A stretch of DNA of 5,950 nucleotides, from NCBI GenBank assembly GCA_001796155.1, contig MGLU01000071.1:635-6584 (forward strand), read 5' to 3'. Made by a program: the position numbers and the translations under genes. The stretch is from Chlamydiae bacterium RIFCSPHIGHO2_12_FULL_27_8 (GTDB lineage Bacteria; Chlamydiota; Chlamydiia; Chlamydiales; SM23-39). A model generated the notes under the pieces. That model saw nothing but the letters and a program-made list of their open reading frames with translations. It had not been told where the DNA came from and did not search any database. Shown here one piece after another: positions 1-5,950 of this stretch (position 1 is the stretch's first letter; every line of letters begins with the position of its first letter).

Positions 1-107
1 TTTTCCAAAATTAATAGTTTTAAATTAGGATGTTTTTTTAATAGCTTATATCCTGCTAAAAGACCTACAATTCCTGCTCCAACTATTAAACAATCATATT
101 TTTGCAT
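1..107 (-). CDS. FAD-dependent oxidoreductase, N-terminal fragment (LhgO-like)
   Basis: This is the first 35 codons of a minus-strand gene whose remainder lies beyond the left edge. The visible protein starts MQKYDCLIVGAGIVGLLAGY and continues to KHPNLKLLILE. That is a classic beta-alpha-beta dinucleotide-binding fold: the glycine-rich motif GAGIVGL at residues 10-16, then a strand ending in Glu that would bind the FAD ribose. The spacing and the 'P-N-L-K-L-L-I-L-E' strand are typical of the DAO superfamily, in particular L-2-hydroxyglutarate oxidase LhgO and the LhgO-like proteins often found in polysaccharide clusters. The ATG at 107-105 has an AAGAG ribosome-binding sequence (113-117, minus strand) five bases upstream. 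It is transcribed divergently from the methyltransferase at 160. The FAD fold is well supported, but the substrate cannot be judged from 35 residues. Confidence 0.75.
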   Translation of the reverse strand, partial: MQKYDCLIVGAGIVGLLAGYKLLKKHPNLKLLILE

Positions 108-159
108 AAAAACTCTTTTTTTGTTTTGTATAAAATATATTAAACAATCCATTATTTAA
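108..159. promoter_or_regulatory. Short divergent intergenic region with a possible -10 element
   Basis: These 52 bases separate two divergent starts and should hold a promoter for each. On the plus strand TATAAA at 129-134, preceded directly by TG, is the best -10-like hexamer. I see no convincing -35 at the right distance. In reverse, AT-rich stretches such as TATATT around 135-140 could serve as a -10, but nothing stands out from the background composition. The assignment rests on gene arrangement more than on motif quality. Confidence 0.3.
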
Positions 160-894
160 ATGAAAAAAATACGGTTAGCTATGCAAAAAAATATTTATGA
201 AAACTATGCTTCAATGGGAAGCAACACAAATCCAATAATAAACGTTAATGATTATATTTATAAATATTATAAAAATTTCTTTTTAAAAGAATTACCGGAA
301 AATAAATCTAGTAAAATATTAGAAATTGGCTGTGGAGAAGGTAAATTTTTACATTTTTTAAATCTTAATGGTTATAAAAATACTTTCGGTATAGATATCG
401 GAAGTAATGCTATTAATATTGCAAAAGAATTTAATATTTTAAATGTAGAATGTATTGATTCCATTTCCTTTTTAAATAATAAAACTGAAACTTTTGATGT
501 TATTGTTTTAATAGATGTTTTAGAGCATATGGAAGTTAACGAATCAATAAATGTATTGAAAGCTTGCTATAAAGCTTTAAAACAAAATGGTAAAATATTG
601 ATGCAGGTACCAAATGCAATCGCTCCTCTATCTCCTCATAGACATCATGATATAACTCATTTAAGAGCTTATACTACTTTTAGCTTATCTCAAACCTTAA
701 ATGCAGCAGGGTTCAGTACCTATAGTATAAAAAGTAATCCAATGTTTGTGCATGGGATAAAAAGTTTAATTAGAAAAATTCTGTGGAATCTCTTAATTCA
801 GCCACTTATAAAACTTTTTATGCTCATCTCTTATGGCAATACAGAAGGCGGTATTTATACTTCCTCAATTATCACTATTGGTAGGAAAAATTAA
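160..894 (+). CDS. Class I SAM-dependent methyltransferase (Methyltransf_23/UbiG-like)
   Basis: A 244-residue cytosolic methyltransferase. SAM-binding motif I is EIGCGEG at residues 55-61. The acidic residue at the end of strand 2 is in FGIDIG (Asp79), and the post-motif segment DVLEHM is at 119-124. LMQVPN at 147-152 and HHDITHLRAYT at 162-172 are the late motifs typical of the Methyltransf_23 group in polysaccharide clusters. Members methylate sugars or other small acceptors; the acceptor here is unknown and a sugar O- or N-methylation is inferred from context. The tail (about 205-225) is hydrophobic and may sit at the membrane surface. The start at 160 directly follows an in-frame stop and lacks a clear Shine-Dalgarno. 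A second in-frame ATG at 181 (MQKNIYENYASMG) is a credible alternative start. The last 30 bases overlap the end of the convergent SDR gene. Confidence 0.85.
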   Translation: MKKIRLAMQKNIYENYASMGSNTNPIINVNDYIYKYYKNFFLKELPENKSSKILEIGCGEGKFLHFLNLNGYKNTFGIDIGSNAINIAKEFNILNVECIDSISFLNNKTETFDVIVLIDVLEHMEVNESINVLKACYKALKQNGKILMQVPNAIAPLSPHRHHDITHLRAYTTFSLSQTLNAAGFSTYSIKSNPMFVHGIKSLIRKILWNLLIQPLIKLFMLISYGNTEGGIYTSSIITIGRKN

Positions 895-1803
895 TTTTTC
901 TCTGTTTTTTTCAAACCATTCAATGGTTTGAAAAAGACCTTGTTCTAAAGATAATAAATTATATTTTGGAAGTAGTTTATTTAACTTGTCATTAATTAAT
1001 ATTTTAGATTTAGCCCCTACGTATTTTGAAGTATCAAACTTAATTTCATCAAAATTATATCCAACATTTTCTGTAATTTTTTGTGCAAATTCCCTAATAG
1101 AAAAATCTTTACCCGCTCCAATATTAATAATTGTATTATTTTGAGTTTTTATTAGATTCAACATTACATTTATAAAATCATCTACATACACAAGTTCTCT
1201 TCTTTGATATCCATCCCCCCAAAGAATAACCTTTTCATCAAAATATTTTCCTTTCAAAATTTTTCTTATTAAATCAAATATAAAATGCATTTGCCTACCA
1301 TCAAGATGGTATTCCGGTCCATATAAAGTTGAAGGAATAAAATACATGTAATTTAAATTATATTGCTTATTTAAAGCCGTTAAACCTGTTAGAAGCATTC
1401 TTTTAGTCATTGCATATGTAAACAAACTATCTATAGGTTTTCCTTTTAGATAATTTTCTTCAATATGAGGCAAATCCGGATCGTATGAACAGCTAGTTCC
1501 CATTGCTATCATTTTTGCTTGAGGCTGTTTTTCCAACCACCAATTTAAAATATTTGTATTAATCTTTTGATTTTTTATCCATTGCTCACCCGGATGATAT
1601 ATACAAAAATCACCGGCTTGTGTCCAAGCAGCCAAATGAAAAATTTGATCAAATTTTACATTGTTAAATTCATCTAAAGAATTTTCTAAAGTCAAATCAT
1701 TTTTTTTAGAGCTTGTTTTATAAATTTCATGTTTCTCTTCTAAAAGTTTTTGAGATAAAAATTTCCCAAGAAAACCATTAGCTCCTGTTATTAATATTTT
1801 CAT
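865..1803 (-). CDS. Extended SDR, GDP-L-fucose synthase-like epimerase/reductase
   Basis: A 312-residue NAD(P)-dependent sugar-nucleotide epimerase/reductase, close to the usual length of about 320 for GDP-fucose synthase (Fcl/WcaG). TGANGFLG at residues 6-13 binds the cofactor, HLAAW lies at 56-60, and the catalytic YxxxK is YAMTK (Tyr130, Lys134). MGTSCSY at 101-107 aligns with the GSSCIY region of E. coli Fcl. Thr103 would replace the catalytic Ser107, and Cys105 matches the epimerase residue Cys109. STLYGPE at 158-164 and QMH at 171-173 match the region holding Fcl His179, giving His173. RELVYVDD at 202-209 is the usual late motif. Family members reduce, and often epimerise, GDP-4-keto-6-deoxyhexoses or heptoses. 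The gene follows the C-methyltransferase by one base, and its ribosome-binding site (AAAGAG, 1808-1813) lies inside that gene's end. The exact substrate is inferred; a C. jejuni MlghC-type heptose reductase is possible. Confidence 0.85.
   Translation of the reverse strand: MKILITGANGFLGKFLSQKLLEEKHEIYKTSSKKNDLTLENSLDEFNNVKFDQIFHLAAWTQAGDFCIYHPGEQWIKNQKINTNILNWWLEKQPQAKMIAMGTSCSYDPDLPHIEENYLKGKPIDSLFTYAMTKRMLLTGLTALNKQYNLNYMYFIPSTLYGPEYHLDGRQMHFIFDLIRKILKGKYFDEKVILWGDGYQRRELVYVDDFINVMLNLIKTQNNTIINIGAGKDFSIREFAQKITENVGYNFDEIKFDTSKYVGAKSKILINDKLNKLLPKYNLLSLEQGLFQTIEWFEKNREKLIFPTNSDN
885..900. repeat. Perfect 16-bp palindrome at convergent gene ends
   Basis: GAAAAATT followed by AATTTTTC is a perfect inverted repeat without a spacer. 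The stop codon of the plus-strand methyltransferase (TAA, 892-894) lies at its centre. It sits inside the coding end of the opposing SDR gene. The stem is almost entirely A-T, so a hairpin would be weak. A T-run follows at 905-911, giving it a loose resemblance to a plus-strand terminator. Confidence 0.5.
907..935. repeat. 14-bp perfect inverted repeat just past the methyltransferase stop
   Basis: The left arm TTTTTCAAACCATT (907-920) and right arm AATGGTTTGAAAAA (922-935) are exact reverse complements around a single C at 921. RNA from either strand could form a stem of about 13 bp with a three-base loop. It begins 12 bases after the stop codon of the plus-strand methyltransferase and lies in the SDR gene, where it encodes the helix QTIEWFEK. 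The 3' side of the stem ends in A, not U, in both directions, so it is not a textbook intrinsic terminator. A role in 3'-end formation or mRNA protection is inference. Confidence 0.6.
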
Positions 1804-1804
1804 T

Positions 1805-3001
1805 TTACTCTTTCGGATTTATTGGAAAGTAAAACTCTACTCCCCTATCAATTAAATGTTTATTATTTTTCAAAATCTCATTTTTAAAATTCCAAGCTAG
1901 AACATAATATACATCCGGAGGATTAATTTCATCTTCAAGAACTATTGGAATATGCATACCCGGTGAATAAAGGTTCTTTCTAAGAGGATTTTTTTCTACT
2001 AGGTAAGTTATTAAATTTTGATCAATTTTAAAGTAATTTAAAAGTGTATTCCCTTTAATTGGCGCTCCCATAGCGTAGATAGTCTTGCCTTCTTTTTTTC
2101 TTTGATTTAAAAAATTTAAATTTTTATCTTTTAAATTTTCAATTTCTTTCGCAAATTTAAAATAAGTTTCAAGTTCATTTGTTTTTGACATATTCTCTTT
2201 TTCTATTAAATCAAGAAGCCTTTTTGTTTTCTCTCTTTTATCCATATGAGTAACAAAACCCATTATAGATCCGCCATGTATTGAAGAAAAATATCCATCG
2301 AACATTGAAAGACCATGTCTATTTAATAAAGTCTCTATAGTTTTAAGTGTATAATACAGAAGATGTTCATGGTATATTTGATCAAAAGCAGTGTTTTCCA
2401 TAATATTTTTCATATACATAAACTGAACAACAAAAATTCCCCCTTCTTTAAGATATTTTTTAATTGCAGCTGTTACAGAATGCAGCTCTTCTAAATGAAA
2501 AAATACTCCCGCCGCATTAAATACATCAAATTTTTTATTAATTTTATCTGCCGTTTCTAAATTATAAAATGCATGTAAAGTTAAAATATTATTTTTATTG
2601 GCTATTTCTGCTGTCGTTTTAGATGCCTCAACACCTAAAACTTCATATCCTAGTTTTTTGTAAGATTCAAGCTGAGTGCCATCATTAGACCCAATATCTA
2701 AAATAGATTTATTTTTTTTATTTTTAAAAAAATTGTCATCCACATATTTTGCTAAATTATCAAAATGTTCTCTTAAAGATTTTGTTATTCCGGATAAGTA
2801 CGTATGATCTGAATACATCTGTTCTTTTTTCATTGTATAATCTAATTGCACAGTCGAACACTTATTGCAATATAAAAGTCTTAGAGGATAATAATTTTCA
2901 TTTATAAAATGTTCCTTTTTTAAAAAATGTAATCCGCATGGCTGATCTTTTAAATCTAAAACTAAATTAAAATCTGTTGCATCACAAATTCTACATCTCA
3001 T
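1805..3001 (-). CDS. Sugar C-methyltransferase, TylCIII/TcaB9/NovU family
   Basis: A 398-residue protein with the three-part layout of deoxysugar C-methyltransferases (TcaB9 is about 410). The N-terminal Methyltransf_13 zinc domain has CRIC (Cys3, Cys6) and CNKC (Cys45, Cys48). The central SAM fold has DIGSNDG at 102-108. The catalytic motif YHEH is at 210-213, matching TcaB9 Tyr222 to His225, and HTYLSG near 66-71 carries the other conserved Tyr. The C-terminal Methyltransf_14 domain shows GAPIKGNTLLNY at 312-323, EKNPLRKNLYSPGMHIPI at 336-352 and VLAWNF at 367-372. Family members add a methyl group to a carbon next to the keto group of an NDP-4-keto sugar, giving branched sugars. All key residues are present. 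AAGGGA (3007-3012, minus strand) five bases upstream supports the ATG at 3001. It is the first gene of an operon with the downstream SDR. Sugar and position methylated are not determinable here. Confidence 0.93.
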   Translation of the reverse strand: MRCRICDATDFNLVLDLKDQPCGLHFLKKEHFINENYYPLRLLYCNKCSTVQLDYTMKKEQMYSDHTYLSGITKSLREHFDNLAKYVDDNFFKNKKNKSILDIGSNDGTQLESYKKLGYEVLGVEASKTTAEIANKNNILTLHAFYNLETADKINKKFDVFNAAGVFFHLEELHSVTAAIKKYLKEGGIFVVQFMYMKNIMENTAFDQIYHEHLLYYTLKTIETLLNRHGLSMFDGYFSSIHGGSIMGFVTHMDKREKTKRLLDLIEKENMSKTNELETYFKFAKEIENLKDKNLNFLNQRKKEGKTIYAMGAPIKGNTLLNYFKIDQNLITYLVEKNPLRKNLYSPGMHIPIVLEDEINPPDVYYVLAWNFKNEILKNNKHLIDRGVEFYFPINPKE

Positions 3002-3006
3002 AAAAT

Positions 3007-3012
3007 TCCCTT
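3007..3012 (-). promoter_or_regulatory. Ribosome-binding site of the C-methyltransferase
   Basis: On the minus strand AAGGGA lies five bases before the ATG at 3001. It is one of the clearest Shine-Dalgarno matches in the window and decides this start. Confidence 0.7.
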
Positions 3013-3082
3013 TTGAAAAAAAAAGTTTATCAAAAAAGATTTTTTTTTAATAATGATTCTTATTTTAAACATTAAAAATTAA

Positions 3083-3111
3083 AGGACTTTTTTATTTTTA
3101 AAAAAACAAAA
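3083..3111 (+). promoter_or_regulatory. hddA leader: distant Shine-Dalgarno plus small hairpin
   Basis: The only Shine-Dalgarno-like sequence upstream of hddA is AGGA at 3083-3086, 25 bases before the ATG, which is too far for normal initiation. The bases between contain TTTTTTA (3088-3094), a TTTT loop and TAAAAAA (3099-3105), which can pair as a 7-bp A-U stem. If it folds, the effective distance shrinks to about 7 bases, the normal spacing. An alternative is a non-canonical ATT start at 3094, in frame and 7 bases after AGGA. I consider that less likely because the kinase family begins at or near MIISRTPVR. Confidence 0.35.
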
Positions 3112-4107
3112 ATGATTATATCTAGAACTCCGGTTAGAATTTCTTTTTTTGGTGGAGGAACAGATTACCCGGACTATTACAATAGAAATAAAGGTGCAAT
3201 ATTAGGCACTACAATTAATAAATACACATATGTAAGTGTCAATACTCTAAGTGACTTTTTCGAACATAAAATAAGAATTGGATATTCAAAAACTGAACTT
3301 GTGAAAAATGTTGAGGAAATAATTCATCCAAGTGTTAGAGAATGTTTAAAACATAAAAAAATATCCGGTAATTTAGATGTCCATATTTTTGCAGATTTAC
3401 CCGCCAAAACAGGACTAGGTTCTTCTTCTTCGTTTACCGTAGGGTTTTTAAATGCTCTTTATGCTTTACAAGGCATTAAAATATCAAAACATTCTTTAGC
3501 TAAAGAAGCATGTTTTGTTGAACAGAATTTAATTAAAGAAAATGTTGGGTCTCAAGATCAATTTCATGCAGCCTTTGGAGGATTTAATATTATTGAATTT
3601 GAAAAAGATAATATCCTTGTTAGACCTTTAATAATCTCAAGTGAAAAATTAAAAATTTTAAAAGATCATCTAATGATTTTTTATACTGGTCTTACTAGAT
3701 TTGCATCAACTGTTGTAAAAGAACAAATTGAAAGAACAAAAACAAAATCTAACGATAGCTATTTAATAAAAATGTACAAAATGGTTTTTGAAGCTGAAAA
3801 TATTATTTCAAATGATTCCAATGAAACTTTCATAAAAAATTTCGGTTTATTATTAGATGAAGGATGGAATTTAAAAAAACAGCTTTCTTCCAAAATTTCA
3901 AATCAAATTATTGATGATGCCTATAGCATAGCAAGAAACAATGGGGCATATGGAGGAAAATTATGCGGTGCCGGAAGTGGGGGTTTTTTAGCAATTATAG
4001 CTCCACTAGATAAACAAAAAAAAATAAAGGAAAAATTAAATGACCTTTTAGAAGTAGATTTTGAGTTTGAAAACCAAGGAGCTACTATTGTGTATATGAA
4101 AGACTAA
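3112..4107 (+). CDS. hddA: GHMP-family sugar kinase, D-glycero-D-manno-heptose 7-phosphate kinase-like
   Basis: A 331-residue GHMP kinase of the HddA type (usual length about 330-345). It should phosphorylate C1 of D-glycero-alpha-D-manno-heptose 7-phosphate with ATP, in the cytosolic GDP-heptose route. All three family motifs are present. Motif 1, PVRISFFGGGTDYPDYY, is at residues 7-23. Motif 2 is the ATP-binding PAKTGLGSSSSF at 97-108. Motif 3 is GGKLCGAGSGGFL at 281-293. GSQDQFHAAFGG at 146-157 is also typical of this clade. The stop is two bases before the next start, a nucleotidyltransferase of matching pathway, which strongly supports the call. Related clades phosphorylate other sugars such as fucose, so the heptose specificity is family-based inference. 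No gmhA is visible to supply the substrate. Ribosome binding is unusual and described under the leader. Confidence 0.88.
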   Translation: MIISRTPVRISFFGGGTDYPDYYNRNKGAILGTTINKYTYVSVNTLSDFFEHKIRIGYSKTELVKNVEEIIHPSVRECLKHKKISGNLDVHIFADLPAKTGLGSSSSFTVGFLNALYALQGIKISKHSLAKEACFVEQNLIKENVGSQDQFHAAFGGFNIIEFEKDNILVRPLIISSEKLKILKDHLMIFYTGLTRFASTVVKEQIERTKTKSNDSYLIKMYKMVFEAENIISNDSNETFIKNFGLLLDEGWNLKKQLSSKISNQIIDDAYSIARNNGAYGGKLCGAGSGGFLAIIAPLDKQKKIKEKLNDLLEVDFEFENQGATIVYMKD

Positions 4108-4109
4108 TT

Positions 4110-4802
4110 ATGGATGCAATAATACTAGCAGGAGGAAAAGGCACAAGACTTCAAGAAGTTATTTCTAGTGTACCTAAACCATTGGCTCCAATAAACGGAT
4201 CTCCCTTTTTAGACCTACTAATAAAACAGCTATGCAACACTAAAAAAATAAATAAAATAATTCTTTCCGTTGGTTATAAAAAAGATTTAATTATTAAAAG
4301 ATATAAAACACTAAAGAATGTAATATTTTCAGAAGAAAACACACCCCTAGGAACAGGTGGGGCTGTAAAAAAATCATTAGAAAAAGCCTCTACTGAAAAT
4401 GTTTTAATTTTAAATGGAGATACATTTCAACATTTTGACTTAGAGCAACTATTTAACTTTCATATAAATAAAAATGCTGATTGCACAATTGTATGTAGAA
4501 TAGAAAATGATACAAAAAGATATGGAACTATACTTTTAGATTCAAATAATAAAATAACCTCCTTTAAAGAAAAAATTCATTCTAAAAATAGTTATATAAA
4601 TTCCGGAATTTATGTATTGAAAAAAAATATTTTTCAAAATTTTGAAAAAACTATTTTTTCAATAGAAGAAGATTTTTTTAAGGAAATAATAAAAACCAAA
4701 AATATTTTTGGTTTTCAAAGTTTTGAAAAATTTATAGATATTGGCACTAAAGAATCATATTTTCAAGCTAAAGCTATATTACACAATCTAATTCTAGATT
4801 GA
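4110..4802 (+). CDS. hddC: Sugar-1-phosphate nucleotidyltransferase, heptose-1-phosphate guanylyltransferase-like
   Basis: A 230-residue single-domain nucleotidyltransferase, the usual HddC length. It should transfer GMP from GTP to D-glycero-alpha-D-manno-heptose 1-phosphate (its 7-phosphate having been removed by GmhB), forming GDP-heptose. The signature LAGGKGTRLQ is at residues 6-15, PKPLAPING at 22-30, LGTGGA at 80-85, and the metal-binding NGDTF at 102-106. EKFIDIGT at 206-213 closes the active site as in the family. The ATG follows the kinase stop by two bases, so the two are translated together; the GAAAGA at 4098-4103 is a weak ribosome-binding match. The C-terminal part repeats FQNFEK (175-180) and FQSFEK (202-207), and two perfect palindromes lie in this stretch of DNA. 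The nucleotide (GTP rather than CTP or another) is inferred from the hddA neighbour. Confidence 0.87.
   Translation: MDAIILAGGKGTRLQEVISSVPKPLAPINGSPFLDLLIKQLCNTKKINKIILSVGYKKDLIIKRYKTLKNVIFSEENTPLGTGGAVKKSLEKASTENVLILNGDTFQHFDLEQLFNFHINKNADCTIVCRIENDTKRYGTILLDSNNKITSFKEKIHSKNSYINSGIYVLKKNIFQNFEKTIFSIEEDFFKEIIKTKNIFGFQSFEKFIDIGTKESYFQAKAILHNLILD
4630..4649. repeat. Perfect 20-bp palindrome inside hddC
   Basis: TTTTTCAAAA (4630-4639) is followed directly by its exact reverse complement TTTTGAAAAA (4640-4649). It encodes part of IFQNFEK, so codon composition explains some of the symmetry. As RNA it could fold with a small loop of the central A-U bases, but only two G-C pair positions' worth of stability is absent: a single C-G pair supports it, so it would be weak. 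Confidence 0.5.
4692..4715. repeat. Perfect 24-bp palindrome inside hddC
   Basis: The 12-base half-site AAAACCAAAAAT (4692-4703) is followed directly by its exact reverse complement (4704-4715). It contains two C-G pairs per stem and lies about 90 bases before the hddC stop. An 8-bp inverted repeat, TTTTCAAA (4712-4719) and TTTGAAAA (4722-4729), overlaps its right end. It could attenuate transcription into the downstream SDR gene or be a chance product of codons for Lys, Asn, Phe and Gly. Confidence 0.55.
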
Positions 4803-4808
4803 CTTTAG

Positions 4809-5950
<1,142 letters not shown>

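Larger units (their letters stand above)
3002..3111. promoter_or_regulatory. Divergent promoter region with A/T tracts
   Basis: This 110-bp region lies between the starts of the C-methyltransferase operon (minus) and the hddA operon (plus), so it should carry both promoters. It holds an A9 run at 3016-3024, an A6 run at 3032-3037 and a T9 run at 3040-3048, which may bend the DNA or act as upstream elements. Candidate -10 sequences for hddA are TAATAAT (3048-3054) and TATTTT (3061-3066). No clear -35 is visible, as is common in Campylobacterota. For the minus strand I see no better than GATAAAC-like matches. AATAATGATTCTTATTTTA at 3049-3067 matches 13 of 19 positions of the Fur consensus, which is weak in such AT-rich DNA. 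Confidence 0.45.

Noticed and set aside
905..935. Classical bidirectional intrinsic terminator between the convergent genes
   Set aside because: In both directions the stem ends in an A-run and is not followed by a U-run, so it does not meet the usual definition. It is kept only as an inverted repeat.
3049..3067. Annotating a Fur box as a firm feature
   Set aside because: Thirteen of 19 matches, mostly A and T in an A/T-rich gap, is not above what the composition could give by chance.
3094..3111. Upstream ATT start for hddA giving a six-residue longer protein
   Set aside because: ATT starts are very rare, and the family normally begins at the MIISRTPVR position. It is mentioned only as an alternative in the leader entry.

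Overview
The window is a piece of a surface-polysaccharide or nucleotide-sugar gene cluster from a very AT-rich bacterium, roughly a quarter G+C by eye. TGA is used as a normal stop (for example at 4800-4802), so the genetic code is standard. HddA- and HddC-type enzymes, a TylCIII/TcaB9-type sugar C-methyltransferase and GDP-fucose-synthase-like reductases would fit a Gram-negative such as a Campylobacterota member (Arcobacter or Campylobacter relatives). That placement is inference; other AT-rich bacteria carry similar islands.

Layout from left to right. The start of an FAD-dependent oxidoreductase gene (LhgO-like) runs off the left edge on the minus strand. A small class I SAM methyltransferase diverges from it on the plus strand (160-894). 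It meets head-on, with a 30-bp tail overlap, a two-gene minus-strand operon: the sugar C-methyltransferase (3001 to 1805), then one base later an extended SDR resembling GDP-L-fucose synthase (1803 to 865). A 110-bp A/T-tract-rich divergent region (3002-3111) separates this from a plus-strand operon: hddA-like GHMP kinase (3112-4107), hddC-like nucleotidyltransferase (4110-4802) and a second extended SDR (4851-5789). That operon's last stop codon overlaps the stop codon of another minus-strand gene, of which only the last 54 codons are visible (5950 to 5786).

Taken together, the kinase and nucleotidyltransferase would make a nucleotide-activated sugar, most likely GDP-D-glycero-alpha-D-manno-heptose. 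The two SDRs and the C-methyltransferase would then convert this, or another keto-sugar nucleotide, into a branched or modified deoxysugar, and the small methyltransferase could add a further methyl group. No sedoheptulose-7-phosphate isomerase (gmhA), 4,6-dehydratase, glycosyltransferase or transporter is visible, so the pathway is incomplete here. The end product cannot be fixed from this sequence.

I found no RNA genes, insertion sequences, CRISPR arrays or origins. The less ordinary signals are a strong excess of CCGG, perfect palindromes at gene ends and inside hddC, and an hddA leader in which a small hairpin could correct a badly spaced Shine-Dalgarno sequence.
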